Assembly: GCF_015627105.1 (NCBI RefSeq)
Contig: NZ_VTDM01000017.1
Span: 1 to 64,000, forward strand
Length of the DNA stretch: 64,000 nt
Source of the DNA: Acinetobacter baretiae
GTDB lineage: Bacteria > Pseudomonadota > Gammaproteobacteria > Pseudomonadales > Moraxellaceae
Direction of reading: 5' to 3'
Shown piece after piece: positions 10,413-19,774 of this stretch. The notes beneath the pieces were generated by a model that did not search any database, was not told where the DNA came from, and was given only the letters and a program-made list of their open reading frames with translations. Within the stretch, counting starts at the first letter, position 1; each line of letters opens with the position of its first letter. A program made the translations under genes and the position numbers.

Positions 10413-11939
10413 TTAATCTTCTAATTGTTCAGCCATTGCTTTCACACGATTCACATCTGCTTTGGCAACTTTAGCAACCCCTGCACCGTACTCAGGATCT
10501 GCTTTATACAAGAATGAAGCAATTTTATATTTTGCTTGTTCATCTGCACCCGCTAATGCACCACCAAAGTTTTGGATAAGATCTTTACGGTCTGATACAG
10601 AGAATGAACGATATAGATCACCTGCTTGTTTAAAGTTTTGCTCTTTTTGAATTTTCACTTGTTGGGTTGTACCCGTAAGTGGCATCACACTGTAACGTGC
10701 ATGATTGGCTTGTGGGCGAGGCTCACGTGCACTTGGTTCATAATTTACGTCTGATGTTGTGTGATTTATATTCATTGAACCATCTTGATTGCCATTATTG
10801 ACTTTAGTAACAGGACGGTTGATTGGTAAGCTTAAACCATTTGTACCAATACGATAGATTTGAGTATCGGCATATGAAAATAAACGACCTTGAAGTAAAC
10901 GATCTTCTGATGGCTCAATACCTGGTACGATATTTGATGGCGCCATAGCCACTTGCTCAGTTTCTTGGAAGTAGTTGTCTACATTCTTATTTAACACCAT
11001 TTGACCAATTTTTTGACTTGGGACATTCGGCCAAATTTTCGTTGCATCTAATGGGTTAAAATCAAACTTATTGAGATCTTCAGGTGTAATCACTTGAACG
11101 TATAAATCCCATTTCGGAAATTCACCACGGTTAATGCTGTTGACTAAATCAGTCGTCATGTGGCTGAAATCTTGACCTTGCACCACAGGCACTTCTTTTG
11201 GTGTTAAGTTTTTAATGCCTTGTAAACTTTTCCAATGGAATTTTACATAATGTACTTGACCTTGTGCATTCACAAACTTATATGCGTGTACACCGTTGCC
11301 ATCCATAAAACGGTAGCTTACAGGTGTACCATTGTTTGATAATAATTCTGTGAGTGTACGGGTTGATTCTGGGATATGTTGGAAAAAGTCAAATGTACGT
11401 GACATATCACCAAGGTTAGTTTTTGGACTTGGTTTAAAAGCATGTACCATGTCTGGGAATTTAATCGCATCACGAATAAAGAATGTCGGGAAGTTATTGC
11501 CGACTAAGTCCCAGTTACCTTCTTGGGTGTAAAATTTAGTGGCAAAACCACGTGGATCTCGTAGTGTTTCAGGAGAATGGTTGCCATGTACTACTGAAGA
11601 AAAACGAACAAATACAGGTGTTTGAGTACCTGGTTTAAATAATTGTGCAATCGTTAAATTCGAAATATCTGCAGATGGGGTAAATACACCGTGCGCGCCT
11701 GTACCGCGAGCATGTACAACACGCTCAGGAATACGTTCACGATCAAAACGTTGTAACTTTTGAATGAGCTGTACATCTTGTAATAGTGTTGGACCATTTG
11801 GGCCTGCAGTTTGAGAATTTTGGTTATCACCGACAGGTGCACCGTTGTCACGAGTAAGAACTTCTGCTGCAATAGCGTATGATGAAACAAAGCTAGGTGT
11901 AATGATGATTGCCGCGGCAATTGCATTCTTAAAATACAT
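10413..11939 (-). CDS. katB: Periplasmic catalase KatB
   Basis: 508 residues. It disproportionates hydrogen peroxide. The chosen start (11939) has AGGA 8 bases upstream and begins a signal peptide ending in YAIAA; a longer in-frame start at 11990 has no ribosome-binding site. The mature protein begins EVLTRDNGAPVGDNQNSQTA, the clade pattern of P. aeruginosa KatB. The catalytic block FDRERIPERVVHARGTGAHG carries the active-site His, NNFPTFFIRDA carries the distal Asn, and RLFSYADTQIYRIG carries the haem-ligand Tyr. Export makes it a defence against external or periplasmic peroxide. Co-location with ankB fits the Pseudomonas arrangement, where katB is peroxide-induced through OxyR; I cannot confirm an OxyR site here. 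Confidence 0.95.
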   Translation of the reverse strand: MYFKNAIAAAIIITPSFVSSYAIAAEVLTRDNGAPVGDNQNSQTAGPNGPTLLQDVQLIQKLQRFDRERIPERVVHARGTGAHGVFTPSADISNLTIAQLFKPGTQTPVFVRFSSVVHGNHSPETLRDPRGFATKFYTQEGNWDLVGNNFPTFFIRDAIKFPDMVHAFKPSPKTNLGDMSRTFDFFQHIPESTRTLTELLSNNGTPVSYRFMDGNGVHAYKFVNAQGQVHYVKFHWKSLQGIKNLTPKEVPVVQGQDFSHMTTDLVNSINRGEFPKWDLYVQVITPEDLNKFDFNPLDATKIWPNVPSQKIGQMVLNKNVDNYFQETEQVAMAPSNIVPGIEPSEDRLLQGRLFSYADTQIYRIGTNGLSLPINRPVTKVNNGNQDGSMNINHTTSDVNYEPSAREPRPQANHARYSVMPLTGTTQQVKIQKEQNFKQAGDLYRSFSVSDRKDLIQNFGGALAGADEQAKYKIASFLYKADPEYGAGVAKVAKADVNRVKAMAEQLED

Positions 11940-11990
11940 ATTATTTTTTCCTGACAGATCTGCTGGGTGGTTTAACGATTCTAAGATCAT

Positions 11991-12658
11991 TTTGTTAATT
12001 TTAAAATTAGATTAAATGAATAAAATTAATCGTTTAAAACGATTAATAAATTACTTTGGCTCGAAATTGTAGGGCTATAGTAACGCTAATTATTCTACAT
12101 TTTATAAAGATGTAGATAATTCAATATTTACGAGAGCTCATTCGTATTTATACAAAGATTATACAGATCGATCATCAAGCGATAAGATGTAGAGACAAGT
12201 CATGTAAAATATATTCATACAATAATTTATATGTTTTGTACATTTGTATTTATAGGGGGTTTACCGTTAAGACCTGCTTAATACAGACAGATTCATCGGG
12301 ATAATTATACATATTGTCTTTTTAATCATTTGAGTGCTAGTTTGAATCACTGACAAAATGAAGAGTGTTTAATGTAAATGTGTTTTTATTATTGGTTTGT
12401 GTCTATTCAGTTTACATTTAAATATTATGCAGATAAAAAATCTATAATCAAACCATCTAATTCTTTATACAGCGACTAAAGCCAACGTCTTATCTCACTA
12501 TGTTCTTTCATTTGTATGTATTATGCGTAAACGGTTTCATTATAACTTCGAGAGAGTTTGTTTTTGCAATGCCATGTGTATTTTTTTCAAAATAAAGGCA
12601 TTGATCACCAAGAAAAACACCCAATTTCACGCGGAAAAATCTTTGTATAAAAATGAAA
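11991..12658. other. About 670-bp AT-rich intergenic region between katB and the metal transporter
   Basis: No supported gene. It holds a perfect palindrome at 12025-12047, the presumed katB promoter, and at 12450-12490 a short sequence that recurs near 21718. The rest is unassigned. Confidence 0.5.
12025..12047. promoter_or_regulatory. Perfect 23-bp palindrome upstream of katB
   Basis: ATTAATCGTTT (12025-12035), one central A, AAACGATTAAT (12037-12047). It lies about 85 bp before the katB start codon, a plausible operator position. It does not match the four-part ATAG/CTAT OxyR consensus, so the regulator is unknown. Confidence 0.5.
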
Positions 12659-13681
12659 CTAACTCATTGTATTTGATATTGAATTGATTTCTATACTGCT
12701 ATGAACAATTTGATGATATTTTGAAATTAACAACTTAATATATTGTGGATTAATTTGTGAATGATCCGTTTCAACTGCAATAATACAGGCATACTTTTGT
12801 GCACCGACCTGCCACAAATGTAGATCACTAATGATCAAATCATGCTTTTGTAGTTCTTGCATTACTTGTGCGGTTAAAGGGGTATCCATTTCTGCATCGA
12901 GTAGCGTTTTTGAAGTTTGTTTCAGTAATCCCCATGACCATATCGCAACAATGATCGCACCGACCACGCCAAGAATTGAATCTAGAGCATCCCATCCTAA
13001 ATATTTACCTGCAAAAAGTGCAATAATTGCAAAAACAGAGGTCGCAGCATCAGCAATAATATGTACAAAGGCTGCTTTTTGATTTAAATCTTCGTGACCG
13101 TGACCGTGACCGTGACCGTGACCGTGACCGTGACCGTGACCGTGACCGTGACCGTGACCGTGACCGTGACCGTGACCGTGACCGTGACCGTGACCGTGAC
13201 CGTGACCGTCATGGTGTGAATCTTTGAGTAACCACGCACAAATTAAATTTACGACAAGACCAATGATTGCAATAATAATGGCATCATTATATTGAATCAT
13301 AACAGGATTAAATAAACGCTCTATTGAACTAAAAGCCATTAGTAAAGCAACGATCATTAAAATAATAGCACTGCTGTATGCAGCTAAGATTTCAATTTTC
13401 CACGAACCAAAACAAAATCGAGGATCATTGGCATAGTATTTTGCAGCTCTATAGGCAAAATATGCTAAACCTAGTGCCACCATATGAGAACTCATATGCC
13501 AGCCATCTGCCAAAAGAGCCATTGAATTAAAAAAAATACCCGTCATAATTTCAACCACCATCATCAATCCCGTAAAGATTGTGGCGATCAATATTTTTCG
13601 TTGACCCAATGGATTGCCATGATCAAATATATGCTGATGTTGTGTTGGTCTTGATATGGTGGTAAATGAAGATTTGTTCAT
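12659..13681 (-). CDS. dmeF: CDF-family Co(II)/Ni(II) efflux transporter, DmeF-like, with 19 Gly-His repeats
   Basis: 340 residues with six predicted membrane spans. It exports divalent metal from the cytoplasm by proton antiport. DmeF-type features seen: N-terminal HQHIFDHGNPLGQRK, the transmembrane 2 metal site in LLADGWHMSSHM, the transmembrane 5 site in HIIADAATSVFAI, and a histidine-rich cytoplasmic loop between spans 4 and 5. That loop is a perfect run of 19 Gly-His dipeptides. A short C-terminal cytoplasmic domain follows. The gene is divergent from an RcnR-like repressor and has its operator 19-39 bp before its start, so it is almost certainly induced by the metal that this repressor senses. 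Zinc cannot be excluded as substrate. Confidence 0.9.
   Translation of the reverse strand: MNKSSFTTISRPTQHQHIFDHGNPLGQRKILIATIFTGLMMVVEIMTGIFFNSMALLADGWHMSSHMVALGLAYFAYRAAKYYANDPRFCFGSWKIEILAAYSSAIILMIVALLMAFSSIERLFNPVMIQYNDAIIIAIIGLVVNLICAWLLKDSHHDGHGHGHGHGHGHGHGHGHGHGHGHGHGHGHGHGHGHGHEDLNQKAAFVHIIADAATSVFAIIALFAGKYLGWDALDSILGVVGAIIVAIWSWGLLKQTSKTLLDAEMDTPLTAQVMQELQKHDLIISDLHLWQVGAQKYACIIAVETDHSQINPQYIKLLISKYHQIVHSSIEINSISNTMS
13094..13207 (-). repeat. Hexanucleotide microsatellite, 19 perfect copies (Gly-His codons)
   Basis: GTGACC on the plus strand (GGTCAC on the coding strand) is repeated 19 times without a mismatch, encoding (Gly-His)19 in the metal-binding loop of the CDF transporter. 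The unit length keeps the frame, so copy-number change would alter loop length only. Confidence 0.97.
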
Positions 13682-13699
13682 TGTTTACATGATATTAAT

Positions 13700-13720
13700 A
13701 TACTATACCCCCTATAGTAT
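13700..13720. promoter_or_regulatory. CsoR/RcnR-family operator in the divergent promoter
   Basis: ATACTATA (13700-13707), CCCCC (13708-13712), TATAGTAT (13713-13720): a perfect 8-bp inverted repeat around a C tract. This is the form of operator bound by RcnR/FrmR/InrS-type repressors. It lies between the efflux gene start (13681) and the repressor start (13747) and can control both. Confidence 0.85.
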
Positions 13721-13746
13721 ATATTTCTCTGGAGAGTGTCTACTAT

Positions 13747-14013
13747 ATGAGTCATTTATATAATGATCGAAAAATTATTAATCGTATTAATCGTTTACAA
13801 GGACAGATCAGTGCTGTTCATAAAACAGTACTTGATAAAGATAAGGAGTGTCTTGAAGTCATACAGCAAGTGGCTGCAGTGAAAGGTGCGGTCAATGGTT
13901 TGATGAATGAATTAATAGAAGCTCATTTGCGTCATCATGTACTTCATGATAATGATGAACATCAAGTAGAAATAGAAGAGTTTTTTAAAATTTTAAAAAA
14001 ATATCGGGAATAA
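13747..14013 (+). CDS. dmeR: RcnR/DmeR-like metal-sensing repressor
   Basis: 88 residues, all-helical CsoR/RcnR family, which binds DNA as a tetramer and releases it on metal binding. His3, Cys35, His60 and His64 are all present, the exact set used by E. coli RcnR for Ni(II)/Co(II). The formaldehyde sensor FrmR lacks this His3/His64 set. GGAG lies 12 bases before the ATG. The gene is divergent from the DmeF-like exporter with a shared operator, so it should repress both. The stop codon lies inside the ppc terminator hairpin of the opposite strand. Confidence 0.9.
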   Translation: MSHLYNDRKIINRINRLQGQISAVHKTVLDKDKECLEVIQQVAAVKGAVNGLMNELIEAHLRHHVLHDNDEHQVEIEEFFKILKKYRE

Positions 14014-14027
14014 TGTTATTCCCGATA
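14001..14027 (-). terminator. Terminator of ppc, overlapping the repressor stop codon
   Basis: ATATCGGGAATAA and TTATTCCCGATAT form a perfect stem. Read on the minus strand it is followed by TTTTTTTAAAATTTT, so it terminates ppc transcripts. The plus-strand repressor stop codon TAA (14011-14013) is within the hairpin. Confidence 0.8.
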
Positions 14028-14052
14028 TATACAATAAGATCAATGCTTAAGA

Positions 14053-16737
14053 TTAACCTGTATTGCGTAATCCTGCTGCAATGCCTGTAATACTTACCAT
14101 GAGTGCATGGTCTACAGGACTATGTTCGGCTTGATGATGGTTTAAATAATCTCTACGACGACGCATTAACTCTGCCTGTAATAAATGCAATGGCATGAGA
14201 TAGGTTTTACGAACACGCATGGCTTGGTCTAATACTTCATTTTGACTCAACAACTCAGACTCACCAATTAAACGTAATAAGGTATCAATGGCATCTTGTA
14301 GGCGTTGGCGTAATTCTTGTCCTAAAGTATGTAGATTTGGATTATCCGTCAGGCGCATTTCATAATATTGAGCAACTTCTGCATCTGATTTAGATAAAAC
14401 CATTTCTAGCATGTCAATGAGGGTTTTAAAATATGGCCATTGTTCAAGCATTTCATCAAGTTGGGCTTTTTTATTGTCATCGAGGACTTCATCTAACGCT
14501 GCACCTGTTCCTAACCATGCAGGAAGCATTAAACGAATTTGTGTCCATGCAAACACCCAAGGAATTGCTCGTAGAGATTCAATGCCACCACTGACTTTGC
14601 GTTTTGCAGGGCGTGACCCAAGTGGTAACATTTGTAACTCAAGCTCGGGAGTTACTGTACGTAAATACTCCACAAAATGCGGATTTTCTCTGACAGTTTG
14701 GCGGTAGAGCTTCACAGATGTTTCCGTCATTTGGTCCATCAAATCACGCCACTGTTGTTTTGGTACAGGTGGTGGCAATAGTGTGGCTTCTAGTGTAGCA
14801 GCTGTGTAGATTTCTAAGTTTTGCAGTGCAATATCTTCTACACCGAATTTAAAGCGAATCATTTCGCCTTGTTCCGTCACACGAATGGCACCAGAGATGG
14901 AGCCAGGTGGTTGAGAGTATAGCGCTTGTTGTGTTGGTGCACCGCCACGGCTGATCGAACCACCACGACCATGAAATAATGTCAATCGAACATCATGAGT
15001 TTTAGCAACATCTGTGAGTTCTTCTTGTGCACGATATTGAGCCCAATTGGCAGACATAAATCCTGCATCTTTGGCTGAATCTGAATAGCCAATCATGACT
15101 TCATGTTTGCCTTGAATATGCTGTTTATACCATTGCATATTAAATAAAGCATCCATGGTGTGTGCGGCATCATCTAAATCTTTAAGTGTTTCAAACAGTG
15201 GAACTACACGTAAAAAATCTTCGATGCCTGCTTCTTTTTGTAAAAGCAATACGGCCAATACATCACTTGGATATTCAGCCATCGAAATAATATATGCACC
15301 CAATGAGTCTTTTGGCTGCTCTGCCAAAGTTCGCATGGTGGCAAAGACTTCTTTGACATCGGGGTGATTAATTAAATCACCTTCTGAAGCGTGAATCACT
15401 TTGGGTAATAGCGGACGTTTGTTTTGTAACTCATTGAGTAAGAAGTTTTGTCGAGCTTGTTCTGTCCATGTGTCAAAATGACCTAAACCTAAATATTCTG
15501 TAATGGCAGAAATGGCTTGACGATGGCGCCCCGATTCTTGACGAATATCTAGTCGAAGAAGTTCAATGCCAAAACAATGTACTCGATGAATGAAATCGAG
15601 CAAATTACCATTGGCAATTTCAGCCAAGTTACATTCATTGAGTGAGCGATAACACAGCATGAGTGGATCAAGTAAGTCATTTTTATGATGAATTAATCGA
15701 ATATCGTCATCTGTGGTTTTTTTCCCTTGCATTTTGTCTGCAAGCCATTGTCTTGTGACCAATAAGCGTTCGCGCGTGGCACGTAGGTATTCGCGGTATG
15801 GTTCTGCATGTGCATTACCTAAGGCTTCTCTTAGTTCAGAAGTACACTCTTGAATAGAAAGCTCCCAACGTAGGCTTTCTAAGTCACGTAAGTAAAGATC
15901 TGTTGCTTGCCAACGTGAAAACCAAAGCACTTGCTGGGTAACTTTATGAGTGACGTTAGGGTTGCCATCTCTATCTCCACCCATCCAAGAAGCAAAGCGA
16001 ATTGGAGTGGCATCAATCGGTAAGCGCTGGCCACATTTGTCGTCGACAAGATCACCTAATTCACGAATAAAACGAGGAACAGCTTTCCATAAGGTTTGCT
16101 CAATCACGGCAAAGCCCCACTTTGCTTCATCTAAAGGGGTTGGTTTTTGTTGACGAATTTCATCGGTATGCCATGCTGAACAAATCAAGTGTTTTAGATT
16201 TTCAATGGTCTTGGTTCGTTGGCTCGGTGTTAATTTCTTTTGATCAAGCGTTTCTAAACAGCGATTGATATTGTCATATTTTTGAATGAGTGTACGGCGA
16301 CTAACTTCAGTTGGGTGAGCCGTCAGTACAAGCTCAATATTCAGATCACAAACTTGTTGAAATAGTTGCTCTTGGCTAATGTCGTGTTGTTTTAACTTAT
16401 CAAACAAAGGTTGCAATGGGTTGGTGTGCTGCTGAGCGATCTCTGCTTCACGGCGACTGCGAACCACATGGTATTGTTCTGCAATGTTTGCAAAGTTAAG
16501 AAAGTGTGTGAATGCACGGGTAATTGGCAGAAATGCATCGTCATCTAGATTTAAAAACAATGCTTCAAGCTGTTTTTCGGCTTCTAACTGACCGTCACTT
16601 GCATCTTTGGCTAAGCTACGAATTTGTTCAACCTGATTAAATAAATCCTCTCCGACATGCTTTTTAATGGTTTCTCCAAGTAAATTACCAAGAAGACGTA
16701 CATCTTCACGCAGTGGAGTATCAACATTTGGTGCCAT
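14053..16737 (-). CDS. ppc: Phosphoenolpyruvate carboxylase
   Basis: 894 residues. It carboxylates phosphoenolpyruvate to oxaloacetate, the main anaplerotic step in the cytoplasm. The start at 16737 has AAGGA 7 bases upstream; the longer frame to 16806 has no such site. Motifs: LVLTAHPTEVSRRTL with the catalytic His, GYSDSAKDAGFMSANW, FHGRGGSISRGGAPTQQA (mobile loop and glycine-rich catalytic region), and a C-terminal NTG ending typical of the family. It is convergent with the metal repressor and stands alone. An inverted repeat in its upstream region could be regulatory. Confidence 0.97.
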   Translation of the reverse strand: MAPNVDTPLREDVRLLGNLLGETIKKHVGEDLFNQVEQIRSLAKDASDGQLEAEKQLEALFLNLDDDAFLPITRAFTHFLNFANIAEQYHVVRSRREAEIAQQHTNPLQPLFDKLKQHDISQEQLFQQVCDLNIELVLTAHPTEVSRRTLIQKYDNINRCLETLDQKKLTPSQRTKTIENLKHLICSAWHTDEIRQQKPTPLDEAKWGFAVIEQTLWKAVPRFIRELGDLVDDKCGQRLPIDATPIRFASWMGGDRDGNPNVTHKVTQQVLWFSRWQATDLYLRDLESLRWELSIQECTSELREALGNAHAEPYREYLRATRERLLVTRQWLADKMQGKKTTDDDIRLIHHKNDLLDPLMLCYRSLNECNLAEIANGNLLDFIHRVHCFGIELLRLDIRQESGRHRQAISAITEYLGLGHFDTWTEQARQNFLLNELQNKRPLLPKVIHASEGDLINHPDVKEVFATMRTLAEQPKDSLGAYIISMAEYPSDVLAVLLLQKEAGIEDFLRVVPLFETLKDLDDAAHTMDALFNMQWYKQHIQGKHEVMIGYSDSAKDAGFMSANWAQYRAQEELTDVAKTHDVRLTLFHGRGGSISRGGAPTQQALYSQPPGSISGAIRVTEQGEMIRFKFGVEDIALQNLEIYTAATLEATLLPPPVPKQQWRDLMDQMTETSVKLYRQTVRENPHFVEYLRTVTPELELQMLPLGSRPAKRKVSGGIESLRAIPWVFAWTQIRLMLPAWLGTGAALDEVLDDNKKAQLDEMLEQWPYFKTLIDMLEMVLSKSDAEVAQYYEMRLTDNPNLHTLGQELRQRLQDAIDTLLRLIGESELLSQNEVLDQAMRVRKTYLMPLHLLQAELMRRRRDYLNHHQAEHSPVDHALMVSITGIAAGLRNTG

Positions 16738-16835
16738 AACACATTCCTTTATTGGAGTTTGATTTTTATTGACTAGAACGTCTGCCTCAATCCTTGAATT
16801 TACCATAGCAAATTTGGCAATAAATACCTTTAGCT

Positions 16836-16880
16836 ATTGGTCTAGCATGAACGATCGATAGTGTCATTTTCTAGACCAAT
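16836..16880. promoter_or_regulatory. Spaced inverted repeat upstream of ppc
   Basis: ATTGGTCTAG (16836-16845) and CTAGACCAAT (16871-16880), perfect 10-bp arms separated by 25 bp, about 100-140 bp before the ppc start. It could be a pair of operator half-sites or a leader hairpin. The facing small membrane-protein gene is over 200 bp away. Confidence 0.4.
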
Positions 16881-17092
16881 TTAGCATAGTTTGAAATGCC
16901 TTGAATAGGCGAAATAATTATTTACATTTTGTTGACCTGTATATAAATTTTTATCACATTTTTTGTGATTTTTAGATGATAAAATGCTGAAACTGTCCTA
17001 TAGTAAATAGCAATCGATTGTGTTTAAAAAATAAAGAACTTTATAAATCGATTCGACAAAAAACAAACAAGAGTAAATAAGGTTTAAAAGAC

Positions 17093-17470
17093 ATGGGGCA
17101 AAAAACGATTCAACAGCAACGCCGTTTAATGACTTTGGCGTATGTGTGTATGTTTTTTGCCTTAATAACAGTGTTTACCAGTATATTGGCTTATGGACTG
17201 GCCTCGAAAGTGGCCAATACAGAGGGCACTGAGGTTTGGATACAAACACAAGCACTTTGGGTTGTACGAAATATCACTTTATTTATTATGGTGGCTGCTT
17301 TTGGTGGTTTATGGTTTAGTCCACTTTATTTTTATTCTTGGGACGCTTACCAATGGGTTACAGGACTTACCGTGGTGGGTATTATTTTTTGCTTTATTGC
17401 ATGGATGCTTTTACTTAATGCGTTTTGCAAAGGTTTTTTTAAATACTTAAAACATAAGGCTGTTTTTTAG
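17093..17470 (+). CDS. Small inner-membrane protein, function unknown
   Basis: 125 residues with three clear hydrophobic segments at about 15-38, 60-80 and 87-112, and basic ends, so an integral inner-membrane protein. I do not recognise a family. It lies 108 bp before dnaJ in the same direction, but the heat-shock-like promoter between them suggests separate control. Confidence 0.7.
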   Translation: MGQKTIQQQRRLMTLAYVCMFFALITVFTSILAYGLASKVANTEGTEVWIQTQALWVVRNITLFIMVAAFGGLWFSPLYFYSWDAYQWVTGLTVVGIIFCFIAWMLLLNAFCKGFFKYLKHKAVF

Positions 17471-17497
17471 AATTTTCGAATTTTATCTGATTTTACC

Positions 17498-17526
17498 CTT
17501 TAAAAATATCAAAACGCCCCCAACAT
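17498..17526 (+). promoter_or_regulatory. Candidate sigma-32 heat-shock promoter for dnaJ
   Basis: CTTTAAA (17498-17504), 13-bp spacer, CCCCAACAT (17518-17526), compared with the sigma-32 consensus CTTGAAA-N13-CCCCATNT. It is 53 bp before the dnaJ ATG. The match is good but not perfect. Confidence 0.45.
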
Positions 17527-17578
17527 ATCGAAATAAGTTTTACATTTATTTTGAATTCCGTAAGGAGCGTCGCCGATT

Positions 17579-18697
17579 ATGGCTAAACGTGATTATTATG
17601 AAGTTTTAGCAGTGGCTAAAACGGCAAGTGATGATGAAATTAAAAAAGCCTACCGCAAGTTGGCGATGAAGTATCATCCAGACCGTAACCCAGATAACCC
17701 AGAAGCTGAAGAAAAGTTTAAAGAAGCGACTGAAGCTTACGAAGTGCTTTCAAATGCTGAAAAGCGTAGCATGTATGACCGTATGGGTCACAATGCATTT
17801 GAGGGCGGTGGAGCAGGTGGTGGATATGGCGGCTTCGGCGGTGGTGGTTTTAGCGCAGAGGATATTTTCAGTCAATTTGGTGATATTTTTGGTGGTGGCC
17901 GCCGTCAACAACAACGCCAACGTACAGGCTCAGACCTACGTTATGTTCTCGACCTTTCTTTAGAAGAAGCGGTAAAAGGCATCAAAAAAACCATTACATT
18001 TACCGCGCCTGCACCGTGTGGTTCGTGTCATGGTAAGGGATCTGAAAATCCAAATGATGTTGAAACATGCGGTACCTGTCATGGTGCAGGGCAAGTACGT
18101 ATTCAACAAGGCTTCTTTGCAGTACAACAAACATGTAGTACTTGTCATGGTTTGGGTAAAATTATTAAAAACCCATGTAAAACATGTCATGGTGCTGGGG
18201 TTAAAGACCGTCAGCAAACGCTTGAAGTCACTATACCTGCTGGTGTAGACAACGGCGATCGTGTACGTTTGACAGGAAAAGGCGAGGCAATTCGTGATGG
18301 CCAAGCTGGTGACTTGTATGTTGAAGTTGCAGTACGCGAGCACGAAGTTTTTCAACGTGATGGGGCTGACTTGTATATGGATGTGCCTGTCAATGTTGTC
18401 GATGCTGCCTTAGGGAAAGAAATTGAAATTCCGACACTCGATGGTCGTTTAAGTCTTAAAATTCCAGAAGGTACTCAAAGTGGAAAAGTATTCCGCTTAC
18501 GTGGTAAAGGGGTTCGTCCGGTTCGAGCAAGCATGGTCGGTGACTTACTTTGCCGTGTGGTTGTCGAAACCCCTGTGAATCTTACTAGCCGTCAACGCGA
18601 GTTATTTAAAGAACTCCAAGCCTCTATGGAAGGTAATGGTTCGGAAAAACACTCAAGTGAAAAGAAAAAATCATTTATTGATCGCTTATTTGATTAA
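17579..18697 (+). CDS. dnaJ: Chaperone protein DnaJ
   Basis: 372 residues, type I Hsp40. It delivers unfolded clients to DnaK and stimulates its ATPase. Domain order: J domain with the HPD motif at residues 33-35; a Gly/Phe-rich linker ([12 protein letters not shown]); four CxxCxGxG zinc-binding repeats ([32 protein letters not shown]); and C-terminal substrate-binding domains. AAGGAG lies 11 bases before the start. dnaK is not adjacent; the next gene is dapB, behind a terminator. Confidence 0.98.
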   Translation: MAKRDYYEVLAVAKTASDDEIKKAYRKLAMKYHPDRNPDNPEAEEKFKEATEAYEVLSNAEKRSMYDRMGHNAFEGGGAGGGYGGFGGGGFSAEDIFSQFGDIFGGGRRQQQRQRTGSDLRYVLDLSLEEAVKGIKKTITFTAPAPCGSCHGKGSENPNDVETCGTCHGAGQVRIQQGFFAVQQTCSTCHGLGKIIKNPCKTCHGAGVKDRQQTLEVTIPAGVDNGDRVRLTGKGEAIRDGQAGDLYVEVAVREHEVFQRDGADLYMDVPVNVVDAALGKEIEIPTLDGRLSLKIPEGTQSGKVFRLRGKGVRPVRASMVGDLLCRVVVETPVNLTSRQRELFKELQASMEGNGSEKHSSEKKKSFIDRLFD

Positions 18698-18710
18698 TAA
18701 ACACGAAATA

Positions 18711-18739
18711 AAAAACCTGTCTAAATGACAGGTTTTTTT
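18711..18739 (+). terminator. Intrinsic terminator after dnaJ
   Basis: AAAAACCTGTC (18711-18721), loop TAAAT, GACAGGTTTTT from 18727 running into seven T. Short loop, strong stem and U-tract. Confidence 0.92.
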
Positions 18740-18803
18740 ATTATCAGAACATAGATCGCTTCAGTTTTGTTATAGTAAAGCGCATTAAAAATAGATCATT
18801 TAG

Positions 18804-19634
<831 letters not shown>

Positions 19635-19643
19635 TTTTAATGC

Positions 19644-19677
19644 CCTTGCCTATGATTTAAAGCAAGGTATGTTATTT
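19644..19677 (+). terminator. Weak terminator after dapB
   Basis: CCTTGC (19644-19649) and GCAAGG (19662-19667) with a 12-nt loop, followed by TATGTTATTTTTT. The stem is short, so confidence is moderate. Confidence 0.45.
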
Positions 19678-19774
19678 TTTATACGTTTTTTATGTCTATA
19701 ATGTACTCGTCAACCCATTGTCATAGTTGGTGGTTAAGCTAGCGCTCAATATACCACCACTATGAATCACGACC

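Noticed and set aside
11940-11990. Longer katB start at 11990
   Set aside because: No ribosome-binding site, and it would mask the signal peptide that starts at 11939 with AGGA upstream.
12048-12130. OxyR site upstream of katB
   Set aside because: Partial ATAG/CTAT elements occur near 12070-12100 but the four-part spacing of an OxyR site is not met convincingly.
13094-13207. Tandem GTGACC tract as a possible iteron or origin
   Set aside because: It lies in frame inside the transporter gene and encodes the His-rich loop usual in DmeF-type proteins.
16738-16806. Longer ppc start at 16806
   Set aside because: AAGGA precedes the ATG at 16737 and that start gives the normal family length.
17960-18355. 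131-codon minus-strand frame inside dnaJ
   Set aside because: It is antisense to the conserved zinc-finger coding region; composition is a shadow of the CxxCxGxG repeats.
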